Assembly (NCBI GenBank): GCA_002314325.1 | Contig: DCFC01000013.1 | Coordinates: 6,602 to 70,601, forward strand | Direction: 5' to 3' | Origin: Megamonas hypermegale | GTDB taxonomy: Bacteria; Bacillota; Negativicutes; Selenomonadales; Selenomonadaceae | Length of the DNA: 64,000 bases | Part shown: one piece after another, positions 48,204 through 57,869 of the stretch | How the letters are laid out: the number at the start of each line of letters is the position of its first letter | Position numbering within the stretch: the stretch's first letter is position 1 | The notes under the pieces: generated by a model | Told to the model about the DNA's origin: nothing | What the model saw: only the letters and a program-made list of their open reading frames with translations | Database searches by the model: none | Made by a program: the position numbers and the translations under genes

Positions 48204-49361
48204 TTAAGTTAAGTTCATCAGTTTTACTTTTAAAATTCTGCGCACAGATTCGTTTAATCTATCTTCACTGATTGTACCGTTCTGTACTGCTTTTAATATT
48301 CCATTGTAAACATCAATTTCATGTTCATATTCATGGCATACAAGAACTATATCTACACCTGCCTGAACAGCTTTTACACCTGTTTCTTCAAAACTGTAAT
48401 GTTTTGAAATAGCTCCCATTTCTAAATCATCAGTGATAACAATTCCCTGATAATCCAGTTCATCACGCAAAATTTCTGTTATAATTTTCGGCGAAAGACT
48501 GGCAGGAGATGTTTCATCAAATGCCGGATATGTCAGATGTGATACCATAATGAAATGTTTATTAGACGATAGTTTGTTTATTGCTGATTTAAACGGTACT
48601 AAATCTTCAGTGCGTAAAGTTTCACCGTCGACAGGTACACTGTAAGCATCTATATGGGTATCAACTTGACCTTTGCCAATACCCGGAAAATGCTTTAAAC
48701 AATATAATAAATTATTTTCTTCATAACCTTTGCCGGCATTTATAACAAATTCAGTTACTTTTTGTACATCTGTGCTATAAGAGCGACGGTCATTAGAACC
48801 AACATCGGCAACAGGAGCAAAATTTAAATTTATTCCCAGTTCCTTCAATTCTTTTGCCGTTTTATCTGCCCAGATTTTTGCCTGTTCTGGTTCATTTGTT
48901 TCACCAATTTCTTTGGCGGAAGGCGGAGGTGTAAGTTCAGTTTCCATACGAATTACATCTCCTCCTTCTTCATCAATTCCAATAAATAACGGTATATTTT
49001 CTGGTGCATTTGCTTGCAAATCCGCTGTTAATTTTTGTACTTGCTGTTTATTTTCCATATTGCGGTCAAAAAGCACAATACCACCGATATTGTATTCATT
49101 CAGCATATACAGGCTATCATCATTTACCTGCGTACCCTGTATGCCAATCATAACCATCTGCCCTACTTTTTCCGCCGGTGTCATTTGATTTAAAATGGCT
49201 TCAACACGCTCATTAGTCGAAAGTGTTTTATCATTAATTATGGAACTGATATCTTTTTGCGATACTGTTGTTTTTTCTTCTGAAACGCATCCAGCCGAAA
49301 ATGCACCAACCATAACAATGCAAAATAGTATAAACAGTATTTTTTTCATTCCCGAATTCAT
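48204..49361 (-). CDS. GH3 beta-N-acetylhexosaminidase, NagZ-like, exported
   Basis: 385 residues. The signal region ends in a lipobox-like FSAGC. GH3 signatures: GGIVLFDRNMENKQQVQKL, PLFIGIDEEGGDVIRM, KHFPGIGKGQVDTH with the His-Asp dyad of NagZ, and the nucleophile Asp in GIVITDDLEMGAIS. It removes GlcNAc from peptidoglycan fragments. Unlike cytosolic NagZ it is outside the cytoplasm. It overlaps the upstream gene by 4 bp (ATGA). Confidence 0.9.
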   Translation of the reverse strand: MNSGMKKILFILFCIVMVGAFSAGCVSEEKTTVSQKDISSIINDKTLSTNERVEAILNQMTPAEKVGQMVMIGIQGTQVNDDSLYMLNEYNIGGIVLFDRNMENKQQVQKLTADLQANAPENIPLFIGIDEEGGDVIRMETELTPPPSAKEIGETNEPEQAKIWADKTAKELKELGINLNFAPVADVGSNDRRSYSTDVQKVTEFVINAGKGYEENNLLYCLKHFPGIGKGQVDTHIDAYSVPVDGETLRTEDLVPFKSAINKLSSNKHFIMVSHLTYPAFDETSPASLSPKIITEILRDELDYQGIVITDDLEMGAISKHYSFEETGVKAVQAGVDIVLVCHEYEHEIDVYNGILKAVQNGTISEDRLNESVRRILKVKLMNLT

Positions 49362-50176
49362 TCAAAATGTTCTCCTGTTTTATCTGCTACAATTGAGTCT
49401 ATTCTCCAATTGCCGTTTTCTTTTATGAGTATCGTCTTGCCTTTAAATGTCTGCACTTTTACTCTGTTATTATCTTTATCCCGTGCTTCCAAATCATAGG
49501 AAAATTCTACTCTGTTTATTTCAGCTGAAATCAACTGCAAATTAGAAGGATTACTGGACAGCGTTTTATCAAAACCGGGAGCCCAGCCTTCATATGTCAT
49601 GCGATTTTGAAAATCCTTGGAAAGATAGCCGTACGCTCTGCGCAGATTATGTTCCGTTATAGATTTATGGTATTCAAAAAATCTGACTCCCGCATCAGAA
49701 ACATCTGTATTCTTCTGTTTTTCCGCATTTGGCACGACTTTTTCTTTCAGATAATCAAGATTTGCCGCTTTCTGTTCTGCTGCCGGTTCTTTATTTTTTT
49801 CCTTATCAGCAGATTGGACTTCCTCCTGTTTCGTTTCTTCTGTTTTTGCTTCCTCTGTATCAGTTGCCGCCTGTTCAACAGTAGCTGTAGCCGTTGTATT
49901 TTCCGCCGCTTTATTGCTGTTGACAAAATACATTCCGGCTAATACACCGATTAAAACAACAATGATGATTATCAAAATGTATCTTAGCTTATTTTTCGAT
50001 TTCGGCTTTGCATCTTGCGGCATATTCGGCGGTACATTCAATATCGGCTGATTTTTTACTGCTGTAGACGGATTTAGATTTGTATTTTCTTCCGGCTTTT
50101 TCGTTCCGCAACCACCGCAAAATTTATTAGTATTTATCCTGCCGCATTTCGGACATTTCCATTCATTATTTTCCAT
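49358..50176 (-). CDS. Zinc-ribbon membrane protein with extracytoplasmic domain
   Basis: 272 residues. A cytoplasmic CPKCGRINTNKFCGGCG zinc ribbon precedes a transmembrane helix (about 67-86), a Glu/Ala/Thr-rich linker, and a C-terminal 110-residue domain (FFEYHKSITEHNLRRAYGYL to NWRIDSIV) that looks NTF2-like. It is coupled to the hexosaminidase gene. It may sense or bind something outside and signal inside. Confidence 0.6.
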   Translation of the reverse strand: MENNEWKCPKCGRINTNKFCGGCGTKKPEENTNLNPSTAVKNQPILNVPPNMPQDAKPKSKNKLRYILIIIIVVLIGVLAGMYFVNSNKAAENTTATATVEQAATDTEEAKTEETKQEEVQSADKEKNKEPAAEQKAANLDYLKEKVVPNAEKQKNTDVSDAGVRFFEYHKSITEHNLRRAYGYLSKDFQNRMTYEGWAPGFDKTLSSNPSNLQLISAEINRVEFSYDLEARDKDNNRVKVQTFKGKTILIKENGNWRIDSIVADKTGEHFE

Positions 50177-50188
50177 ATCATTTCTCCA

Positions 50189-51115
50189 TTACTTACTCCA
50201 TTTTTCTATGGCAGCATCACCCATAATCTGTAAATCATGTATCACTGCACCCAGTTCATTAATCATTCTATCTGTATCCTGCGTCGGTGCACTTTTTAAA
50301 GTTTTTAAAGCACCATTGCCAAAAGAAGTCAATGGGCCAACACCTAAAGTTATGGTCGCTCCCGTGCCTCGGCTGGAAAAAATCTTAAACAGAAAACTTT
50401 TTTGAATACTGCCTAAAATTATAAGTATGCCTATCACCATCACAAGTAAGCCCATCAGATTTATTTCACTGTGCGAACTATATCTGCCAAACCATGAAAC
50501 GGTTGTAACTGTAAAGTTGGAAAAACCTGCAAGCGTAACCAATAGCCCGATAAGAATTCCCCAGATACTAATATTTCTGCCGCAGTAAGAGTCAAATCCG
50601 CCGATTGAATCTATGGACACTTCACTGTTTATACGGCTTGTCGGTCCTTTACCTTGAAAAATTACGCGTTGATTAGTTATCGTCAGATAACCTTTGCAAT
50701 TGAGAACGCTAATCCAATGGAAAAAGCTCTGTATATAACTGCATTGATATTGACGTACAAATACTTCTCCCTCCGCCAGAACTAAACCGTGCATCTGCGG
50801 CATATTATAAGCAGGATTAGGCGCATAATTATATGGCTGCTGCGGCTGCTGATAATTTTGATACATAGGCTGTGCATACGGTTGCTGTGCATAAGTCTGT
50901 TGCTGATACTGCTGTGCATTCTGTTCAGTTGCCACTTGACTTGCTTCATTTTGCGGAGCTGAATTTTGTTGAACCTGTTCAGCAGCTTTACTGCTATCTT
51001 TAGATATGTCAATATTATTTATTTCCGTATTGACTGCATTGACAACAGCACCGCAATTCGGGCATTTTGTAGTTCCTTCTGGTAATTTTGTTCCACATTC
51101 TTCACAAAAAATCAT
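50189..51115 (-). CDS. Zinc-ribbon protein with PH-like domain
   Basis: 308 residues. CEECGTKLPEGTTKCPNCG zinc ribbon, then a long Gln/Ala/Tyr linker (QQYQQQTYAQQPYAQPMY) and a bacterial PH-like domain (GYLTITNQRVIFQGKGPTSR). Two transmembrane helices follow the central part. The C-terminus is a short helix. Shared design with the gene at 49358 suggests they work together at the membrane. Confidence 0.65.
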   Translation of the reverse strand: MIFCEECGTKLPEGTTKCPNCGAVVNAVNTEINNIDISKDSSKAAEQVQQNSAPQNEASQVATEQNAQQYQQQTYAQQPYAQPMYQNYQQPQQPYNYAPNPAYNMPQMHGLVLAEGEVFVRQYQCSYIQSFFHWISVLNCKGYLTITNQRVIFQGKGPTSRINSEVSIDSIGGFDSYCGRNISIWGILIGLLVTLAGFSNFTVTTVSWFGRYSSHSEINLMGLLVMVIGILIILGSIQKSFLFKIFSSRGTGATITLGVGPLTSFGNGALKTLKSAPTQDTDRMINELGAVIHDLQIMGDAAIEKWSK

Positions 51116-51127
51116 AGTAAAGACCTC

Positions 51128-51895
51128 CTATTTTTTATATCGTGTATAATAAACATCATCTTTAATTATTATGGTATCTAACTGCTTATTAGGAAGAAAA
51201 TATACGTATATTTCACTTTCTAACGAACTAATTAAATAGCCTTTATTCTCTTGCCATATTTTTAATACTTGCCAATCATCTGTATCAGCAAATCTATTTT
51301 GGGCATATTTCTCTAAACTATTTAAAGCTTTTTCTTTCATTTCTTCTTTTTCTTCTTCAGATATATACCACTCTTCACGATTGCATTGAATATGCTGACT
51401 TTCATAAAAATAGCAATTTCCACTAAATATTACCCACACATAACCACCGTCACTAATAACAGCATTGATTATTTTATCCTTATATTTAAAAGTATATCCT
51501 TTGCCATATTTTTCATCTAATTTACTGTTTTCTCCATCAAAATAAATTTCTTCAAAACCACATTGTCTAAAAATATTTATTACATTCCAAGCTTCTTCTT
51601 CTGTTAAATTAGTACCTGCCATAATTTTTTGAACTTCTTCTGTTTCATCGAAAGTTCTTTCTGTTTTGGTAACTGTTACTTGTGTTATCCTTTGCCAAAT
51701 ATTATTTTCAGCCGGATAAAATTTTCCTGCTTCTATAGATATAACAAAAAACAATACACAGATTACTATACCAAGAAAATAATTTAGATTTAATGACTGC
51801 TTTCCATGCCTAATCAGTTTATATATTATAAATAATATACAGCCGATTAGTACTATTATCGAAAGCACACCTATAATATTCAGCACCATTCCCAT
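51128..51895 (-). CDS. Membrane protein sharing a domain with the prophage gene at 1517
   Basis: 255 residues. Two N-terminal transmembrane helices (to about 55) precede a domain with EEVQKIMAGTNLTEEEAWNV and NIFRQCGF, which corresponds to VQSVMDSTNVDEAEAEKIVS and LQQCG in the prophage protein. A Glu-rich helix and beta end follow. It has no zinc module. Function unknown. Confidence 0.55.
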   Translation of the reverse strand: MGMVLNIIGVLSIIVLIGCILFIIYKLIRHGKQSLNLNYFLGIVICVLFFVISIEAGKFYPAENNIWQRITQVTVTKTERTFDETEEVQKIMAGTNLTEEEAWNVINIFRQCGFEEIYFDGENSKLDEKYGKGYTFKYKDKIINAVISDGGYVWVIFSGNCYFYESQHIQCNREEWYISEEEKEEMKEKALNSLEKYAQNRFADTDDWQVLKIWQENKGYLISSLESEIYVYFLPNKQLDTIIIKDDVYYTRYKK

Positions 51896-51899
51896 AACA

Positions 51900-52682
51900 T
51901 CACCTCACTTGATTAAAAATACTCATATCCATACCGGCTTCCTGCAATGCCTGTGCATATTCAGGGTCATTTTGCAGTTCCTGCCGGAATTTTTCTTTAA
52001 ACTGCGGACTGTTTCTCACCAGATTTTCAAATCGATTGACAACCTCCGGTGCTGTCTTTAGATATTCGGCATATTCCAAACGCTTAATCTTGTCGGCCAT
52101 CCGCGCATACGGCATATAATAAAAGACAAGATTTCCCGTATTGCCCTTAATTATCAGTCTTACTTCGTAATCGCCATCTTGCCATGTATAGCGCACCCTG
52201 TCGGCTACCGTTATACTGCTCGCTGGATTTCCCCATTTACCGATTAGTAAATCTTTCAGACTTTCGCCATTTCCTTCAAATTTAAACAGCACATTTTCCA
52301 GCCGGTTTTCATAAAACTCCAGCCGTATATTTTCCTGAAAGACCGTATCTGCCAAATAAAACATTGCACACGCTTTATCATAACGCACAATAGCGTCGTC
52401 ATCTATTTGCCGTTGGGATTTAAGCAGATAATTGTTCTCATAAACCTCCGCCAACGAAGCTCCCAACTTCAGCCCGCACATTTCCGACAGCTGCGCCTGA
52501 ATAGGATTTACACTAACTGCATTTTCTATAGTATTTACATTTATTACGTCTTCTGTTGTGGATATATCATTTTTGCTTGAATAGTAATCTATATTTCTAT
52601 CTATTGGAAAAGCACTTGTTATTGATGATAAAATACCGATTATCATTAAACTTAGAAATAAAATTTTCCTCATTATGTTCAC
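51900..52682 (-). CDS. Exported protein, Leu-x-Gly family, longer form
   Basis: 260 residues, signal peptide ending TSAFP. MCGLKLGASLAEVYENNYLL keeps the family pattern. The middle domain RVRYTWQDGDYEVRLII is beta-rich. The last 60 residues (TAPEVVNRFENLVRNSPQFK onward) are a helical extension also hinted at in the protein at 56447. It is more GC-rich at its 3' end than its neighbours. Confidence 0.55.
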   Translation of the reverse strand: MNIMRKILFLSLMIIGILSSITSAFPIDRNIDYYSSKNDISTTEDVINVNTIENAVSVNPIQAQLSEMCGLKLGASLAEVYENNYLLKSQRQIDDDAIVRYDKACAMFYLADTVFQENIRLEFYENRLENVLFKFEGNGESLKDLLIGKWGNPASSITVADRVRYTWQDGDYEVRLIIKGNTGNLVFYYMPYARMADKIKRLEYAEYLKTAPEVVNRFENLVRNSPQFKEKFRQELQNDPEYAQALQEAGMDMSIFNQVR

Positions 52683-52710
52683 CTCTTTTTATAACATTAC
52701 ATACATAAAA

Positions 52711-53220
52711 CTATGCTGCATCCTTCGTCATATAAACGCTCAAATACGTGTAATTTTTGTTTTCCAGTATAAAAAGTGGTGGCAAAAAATCTCTCATATC
52801 TATACACGATATTGACAACAACCTATCTTCTTGTACAGATACAGCTTCTCCCGGAAGTAAAAACTCAAGTTTGCCGAAATTTTTAGGAGTTACTTGCATA
52901 AGTTTCTGCTGGAGAGATTTTATATCTTCAAGACTGGCATACGGTGTACGAAAATGAATTGTTACTAAAAGATTATTTTTAAAACCTAATGAAATTGGTT
53001 GTTCTATATCTATACCATAAAAATCAAAGGAAGGAGCTATTATTGAATAATATATTTTATCCTCTTTGGGCTGTTCATCAAAAAGGATATATTGCTGCTG
53101 AATTTTTTCTTTTGTTTCACCAAAATAAAACTCACCGATACCATTTTCATGAAAACCTGCAAAAGCTGTTGTAGCTGTAAAACAAAATATACATATTGTT
53201 AGAAAGAATATTTTCATCAT
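52711..53220 (-). CDS. Exported protein, Leu-x-Trp/Phe-Gly family
   Basis: 169 residues, signal peptide ending TAFA. NGIGEFYFGETKEKIQQQYI, then PISLGFKNNLLVTIHF. It stands directly before the first of two related A-B gene pairs. No function recognised. Confidence 0.55.
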   Translation of the reverse strand: MMKIFFLTICIFCFTATTAFAGFHENGIGEFYFGETKEKIQQQYILFDEQPKEDKIYYSIIAPSFDFYGIDIEQPISLGFKNNLLVTIHFRTPYASLEDIKSLQQKLMQVTPKNFGKLEFLLPGEAVSVQEDRLLSISCIDMRDFLPPLFILENKNYTYLSVYMTKDAA

Positions 53221-53245
53221 AAACGCTCCTTCCTTAATTTATTAA

Positions 53246-53827
53246 TCAATTATCATTTATATCATTGAAATCATCATAAAAATCTTTTATCGCTCTGCCG
53301 AACATGGCAAATGTGTCTTTATCCGCTTGGCGATTTTCCGTTCGTTTATAAATCAAATTCCCTGCTTTATCCGTTACTAAAAATTCTGCTGTAAAATACT
53401 GTTCATATTCATAATACCCGTCTGAATATACTTCAAGTGTTACCGGCTCATATGTTACATTGCCATTTGTATCCACATGTTCAGCATATTCCTGTAAAGT
53501 ATATTCTTCCGGTTCAATGTATTTTTCCGATACATTCCATGCCGTTACATTGACTGTAACAATCGCATCAGCCATACTTACATCATTAACCACTTGAAAA
53601 TTTTTCAGCTTTTTCATATTCTCATCCAGCGTTACCAGATTTTTATATAAATCAAGCTCTGAAACGGTACATTCCGGCGCATAAACAATTTCTGGTTCTA
53701 CATAAACAGTTTTTATCTTTGTAAAATCATATGTAGCATCTTTCCATTCGGTGTGTTCGGCAAAAGCTACAGTTGAACATAACAGCAATGAAAAAATAAT
53801 GCTTAGATTTAAAAGAGCTTTTCGCAT
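53246..53827 (-). CDS. Exported protein, duplicated family A
   Basis: 193 residues, signal peptide ending TVAFA. ATYDFTKIKTVYVEPEIVYA begins a lipocalin/DUF4136-like beta domain that ends FAMFGRAIKDFYDDFN. It is a close paralogue of the protein at 57236. Paired with family B just downstream in reading direction. AGGAGGTT precedes ATG 53827. Confidence 0.6.
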   Translation of the reverse strand: MRKALLNLSIIFSLLLCSTVAFAEHTEWKDATYDFTKIKTVYVEPEIVYAPECTVSELDLYKNLVTLDENMKKLKNFQVVNDVSMADAIVTVNVTAWNVSEKYIEPEEYTLQEYAEHVDTNGNVTYEPVTLEVYSDGYYEYEQYFTAEFLVTDKAGNLIYKRTENRQADKDTFAMFGRAIKDFYDDFNDINDN

Positions 53828-53839
53828 GAAATAACCTCC

Positions 53840-54421
53840 TTACTTTGTTTTGTTAAATTCTTTAAAGAAATTTTTTACAGCCCGTTCAAACATATTTTTG
53901 TTTTCTTTTTCATCTTCACGTCTGTCAACATATACATAAGCGGTATAGTTGTCTTTATCATACACGGTGAATTTAACGGTGAAAAACTGAATATACTTAC
54001 GGTATCCGCCGCTCACCGATAACTCCGGATATTTTGAATATGCCTTGTTGCCGTATTCGTCTTCATAATCAACAACGGTCGTCCATTTTACTTCTGATTT
54101 CTGCGGCACATATTCATCTCTGCTGCTCCATTCCACAACACTAGGTACGATTATAAAATCGGCAGCTTCTTTGTTTGATACGATTTTATATTCTTTTAAA
54201 TACTTCTGATTTTCTTTTATTGCATTTGCGATATTTGCCTTGTCTACATCAAATAAAATCGTGCCCTGATAATATTCAATATTCGGTTCAATATAAACGG
54301 TCTGCGCACTTTCAAAATCTACGCCTTTATTTTTCCATTCCACATTTTCCGCCAACGCAGTTGAACTGCAAAAAAGCAAAAATATGCTTAACAGACATAA
54401 ATATCTATTTATCCTTTTCAT
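53840..54421 (-). CDS. Exported protein, duplicated family B
   Basis: 193 residues, signal peptide ending TALA. GVDFESAQTVYIEPNIEYYQ and the end NMFERAVKNFFKEFNKTK are shared with the protein at 57870 and, more weakly, with family A. A and B are thus probably one older family. AAAAGGAGTG precedes ATG 54421. Confidence 0.6.
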   Translation of the reverse strand: MKRINRYLCLLSIFLLFCSSTALAENVEWKNKGVDFESAQTVYIEPNIEYYQGTILFDVDKANIANAIKENQKYLKEYKIVSNKEAADFIIVPSVVEWSSRDEYVPQKSEVKWTTVVDYEDEYGNKAYSKYPELSVSGGYRKYIQFFTVKFTVYDKDNYTAYVYVDRREDEKENKNMFERAVKNFFKEFNKTK

Positions 54422-54485
54422 ACGAACTCACTCCTTTTCAATCATGTTCAATTAATCGAAACTATATTGTATAAAATTGTTCTTA

Positions 54486-54938
54486 TTAATTTTTAAGCTT
54501 ATAATAATACATCACCTGATTTATTATCATGATATCGACAATATCTTTTTCCGTAGCAGTTATTATTCTTTTTTCACTAGGAGTGTTATTAATATGCAGT
54601 ATATTTCCGTTTATGTCATTAAAAGTGTATTGCCGAGTATATATACTCCGTTCATATGGGTCAAAACATTCTTCTTTAACTTGATATGCTATTTCATCAA
54701 TAAGCTTCTTTTCTTTATCTGTGAAATTCTTGGCTAAATCTGCTTTGAATTCATCATTAAATTCCATCTTTATTTTAAAAACCAACAAATCAGCTGTATT
54801 ATCATAATAAATATCATCTGTATCCAGATACAGTTTAAAAGCATCCGTAAAGCTGACATCTTTCCAACTTTCCGCAAATACCGTGCTATTTATCATCAGC
54901 ATACATATTGCGAAAAATACACATACACGCTTTTTCAT
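54486..54938 (-). CDS. Small exported protein
   Basis: 150 residues, signal peptide ending STVFA. FKLYLDTDDIYYDNTADLLV and IYTRQYTFNDINGNILHI give a beta-rich mature domain. Its opening resembles exported surface-protein domains in style only. AGGAGTAA precedes ATG 54938. Unrecognised. Confidence 0.5.
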   Translation of the reverse strand: MKKRVCVFFAICMLMINSTVFAESWKDVSFTDAFKLYLDTDDIYYDNTADLLVFKIKMEFNDEFKADLAKNFTDKEKKLIDEIAYQVKEECFDPYERSIYTRQYTFNDINGNILHINNTPSEKRIITATEKDIVDIMIINQVMYYYKLKN

Positions 54939-54950
54939 AAAAATTTACTC

Positions 54951-55784
54951 CTATTTCTTTTTATCCGCCAGCAAGATTGACCACCAATATTCATCCGGTT
55001 TTTCCGTGCTATTAACAAATCCTACTCCTAAATAACGATATTTTTTCTTTAATAGTTTCTCTGTTTTATATTGATTGGGAAATCCTGCCACATCATCTGC
55101 TATTAACATGTCGGCAATTTGTTGAACAGGAGTGCCCATTATATCTACAAGTTCATTATTTGTTCCTAAAGTTTGTTCAGTCATATTTTTATAATTCTTA
55201 TCTTTTAATACAGGTGCTCTGTCTTTTTCATCTTTAAACATGAATTCAGCAAATTGATTTATACTGCTTTCCTGTGCTCTAATTGCCGCTTTACGGCAAA
55301 GTTCTTCATCTAAAATTAGCGGTTCTAATCCCGCTGCTGTTCGTTCTTTATTAAATAATTCCAAAACTTCCTGAGCATAATTGTTTTCTGGAATAGGAAC
55401 TTTTATTGATGTACCGTATTGCGGAGAAGGTACTACATGAAAAGTTTTTACTATAGCAGTATATTTGGTTGGACTTTGATATGAAGCGCCTGTCGGAATA
55501 GTAACTGTTTCCATTGCTTCAGGAAAATAAGCTGTGATAGTTGTATCTCCTACTTCCGTAAATTTTATCGCATCATTATATACATTTACCGTAATAGGTT
55601 CAATATTATTTAAATTTGTAGCATCGTAATATATCTGTACACCCTCTATCGGCGGTTGCCAGATATCGCCTACTTCTACTGTTTCTTCACCCATATAAGT
55701 TTTTTCAACTTTCCAAGCTGCGAAAACGGAACTTGTCAGTAATAAACAACAGATAAAAGTTAATACTATATATCGTTTAATCAT
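54951..55784 (-). CDS. Exported CAP-domain protein, second copy
   Basis: 277 residues, signal peptide ending SVFAA. An N-terminal beta domain precedes a CAP-like domain (about 148-277): LELFNKERTAAGLEPLILDE, then KKKYRYLGVGF. The central His/Glu signature of the 41336 protein is lost (FAEFMFKDEK in place of FSHTRPDG), so it may bind rather than act. ATG 55784 follows AAAGGTGAT. Confidence 0.65.
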   Translation of the reverse strand: MIKRYIVLTFICCLLLTSSVFAAWKVEKTYMGEETVEVGDIWQPPIEGVQIYYDATNLNNIEPITVNVYNDAIKFTEVGDTTITAYFPEAMETVTIPTGASYQSPTKYTAIVKTFHVVPSPQYGTSIKVPIPENNYAQEVLELFNKERTAAGLEPLILDEELCRKAAIRAQESSINQFAEFMFKDEKDRAPVLKDKNYKNMTEQTLGTNNELVDIMGTPVQQIADMLIADDVAGFPNQYKTEKLLKKKYRYLGVGFVNSTEKPDEYWWSILLADKKK

Positions 55785-55859
55785 TTCTATCACCTTTCTA
55801 TTTTTCTTTAAAGATATGCTGTAAAGAATAAATTCAGATTACAGTATATCTTTTTTCGC

Positions 55860-56432
55860 TTAATATTGACGCATATCGATATTCACTGTATCAAGGCATC
55901 GCTGTAAAGCATCCGAATATGCTTTTATTTGAGATGAACTTTCCCAAAATGACGGTGTATCATATCCTTCCTGGTCTATGCTGTCTTCATAAACATAAAA
56001 ATCATTGGCTATATCCAAGATTTTTATATCACATCGTATTGAGGACATATCGTAGCTTGAATCATCTTCATTGTAGACTGTTCCAGCGCCATAATCTGTT
56101 ACCGATACAAAAAATACATAATCCGCATTTACCATACTGCCGACAAAACTTATATCACTTTTGCCCCAGTTTCCTGAAATACCACGTTCTTTAACGAAAT
56201 TCTTTTTAGCAACTACAGTATCATCATATGATAAAATCTCAAAACGGGGATACGGAAAAACTCTTGTCGCTGTTTGTACAATTCGTGCTTTTATATCATA
56301 GGTATTGGCAATACTGGCAGGTAAATCAGTCAGCACCGCAACTTTTTCCGTTGTACTGTTCATATTCGGCTGGGCAAAACATACCGCTGTCAAACTAAAT
56401 AAAACGATTAAACAAAGAATAAACTTTTTCAT
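55860..56432 (-). CDS. Exported protein, duplicated family C
   Basis: 190 residues, signal peptide ending VCFA. KVAVLTDLPASIANTYDIKA, then VNADYVFFVSVTDYG and CDIKILDIAND are matched in order by the protein at 58561. The Rossmann-like strand-helix pattern suggests a CsgG-like or similar binding fold. ATG 56432 lies 7 nt after AAAGGCGGT. Confidence 0.6.
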   Translation of the reverse strand: MKKFILCLIVLFSLTAVCFAQPNMNSTTEKVAVLTDLPASIANTYDIKARIVQTATRVFPYPRFEILSYDDTVVAKKNFVKERGISGNWGKSDISFVGSMVNADYVFFVSVTDYGAGTVYNEDDSSYDMSSIRCDIKILDIANDFYVYEDSIDQEGYDTPSFWESSSQIKAYSDALQRCLDTVNIDMRQY

Positions 56433-56446
56433 AAATGTACCGCCTT

Positions 56447-57193
56447 TCATTCAAAAAATAATTTCAGTGTTTCAGCATACTCCGGTTTATCAGCAAAATA
56501 TGCTTTTACACTATTCGCTAATTCTGCGTCTTTTCTAAACATTTCTTTATAAGTATCTATTGCTGTTTTCATACCAGTTTCAAAAACTTTTTTGCCCTTT
56601 TCTCCCACATAATATATATTTTGAATATTCGAATTGCCCTTACTATATTCCATATATCCCTGACAGTATTTTATATAATAAATAACACCTTTTTTTGAAA
56701 CTTCTCTTGACAGATTTTTTTCTGAAAAGCTTATCCGCCCTTGTCCTACAGTAATATAATACGTTTGATTTTCCCAAGAATATGATGCTAATATCATATT
56801 AATTCGTTTCATATCTTCTGTTGGTTGCGTAATCAACGTTGGTTGTCCTAATTTATTGACAAAATATGCTTGCACTTTTTTTGTTTTTTCAATATCCTTA
56901 TTATCAAATTCAATAATTAAAGAACACAATTGATTGTTAGCAATATTTGCTATAGCCCCTTTTTTTAAAATTACTCCATTAATATCTACAGTTTCTAATA
57001 ATATTACATTTCTACCTATAGAATCTGCTGTTAATAAATTTTGCTTATGTAATTCATCAACTGTTTCACCGAGATAGGCTCCTGTTAATTCATACATATT
57101 CTGCTGTACAAAATTATCCTGTGGAGAATAAGCTAAACCAGATGATAATGACATCATCATAATACAAAGAAGCGATACTAATATCTTTAACAT
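56447..57193 (-). CDS. Exported protein, Leu-x-Gly family, longer form
   Basis: 248 residues, signal peptide ending GLAYS. YELTGAYLGETVDELHKQNL keeps the family pattern. The C-terminal helical part (AIDTYKEMFRKDAELANSVK) resembles the end of the 51900 protein. AGGAGGGG precedes ATG 57193. Confidence 0.55.
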   Translation of the reverse strand: MLKILVSLLCIMMMSLSSGLAYSPQDNFVQQNMYELTGAYLGETVDELHKQNLLTADSIGRNVILLETVDINGVILKKGAIANIANNQLCSLIIEFDNKDIEKTKKVQAYFVNKLGQPTLITQPTEDMKRINMILASYSWENQTYYITVGQGRISFSEKNLSREVSKKGVIYYIKYCQGYMEYSKGNSNIQNIYYVGEKGKKVFETGMKTAIDTYKEMFRKDAELANSVKAYFADKPEYAETLKLFFE

Positions 57194-57235
57194 AATAAAT
57201 TCCCCTCCTCGAAAAATTTACTACTGAAATATTTA

Positions 57236-57844
57236 TTATTTATTTTTCTTTTTCTGCTCTTTTATATAATCTTCTTTTATCTCTTCGAAATCATCATAGA
57301 AATCCTTTATCGCTCTGCCGAACATAGCGAATGTATCTTTAGACGCTTCCCTTTTCTCAATTTTTTTGTAAACGACATTGCCCGCTTTATCCGTTACTGT
57401 AAATTCCGCTGTAAAATACTGTTCATAAGTATAATGTTCTTCCGTATACAGTTCGAAAGTTACCGGCTCGTAAGTGGTGCTGCCGTCCGTATCAATATAT
57501 TCTATATTAGCTTCTTTTGTATATACTTTCGTCGGCACATACGTTTCTTTTATATTCCAAGAAGTTACATTCACGGTTATAACGGCATCAGCCAGCGACG
57601 CATCATCTACAAGTTCAAATTCATCCAGTCTGTCCCGTTCTTCGTCGAGTGTAACGAGATTTTTATAAAGCTCTAGCTCGCCGATACTGCAACCCGGCGC
57701 ATAGATTATCTCCGGTTCTACATACACTGTTTTTAACTGGGAAAAATCGTACCCCGGATTTTTCCAGGCGCTGTTTTCGGCAAATGCCGTACTGAAACCA
57801 AACAAAACAAACAGCATATTCAATATTAGAACAATTTTTTTCAT
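57236..57844 (-). CDS. Exported protein, duplicated family A, second copy
   Basis: 202 residues, signal peptide ending TAFA. PGYDFSQLKTVYVEPEIIYA matches family A copy 1 throughout, with a longer Lys-rich tail (DYIKEQKKKNK). The A-B-C order here repeats the 53246-56432 block without the two intervening genes. Its codons are more GC-rich than copy 1 in places. Confidence 0.6.
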   Translation of the reverse strand: MKKIVLILNMLFVLFGFSTAFAENSAWKNPGYDFSQLKTVYVEPEIIYAPGCSIGELELYKNLVTLDEERDRLDEFELVDDASLADAVITVNVTSWNIKETYVPTKVYTKEANIEYIDTDGSTTYEPVTFELYTEEHYTYEQYFTAEFTVTDKAGNVVYKKIEKREASKDTFAMFGRAIKDFYDDFEEIKEDYIKEQKKKNK

Positions 57845-57869
57845 AAATTACACCTTCATTCCCGTCAGA

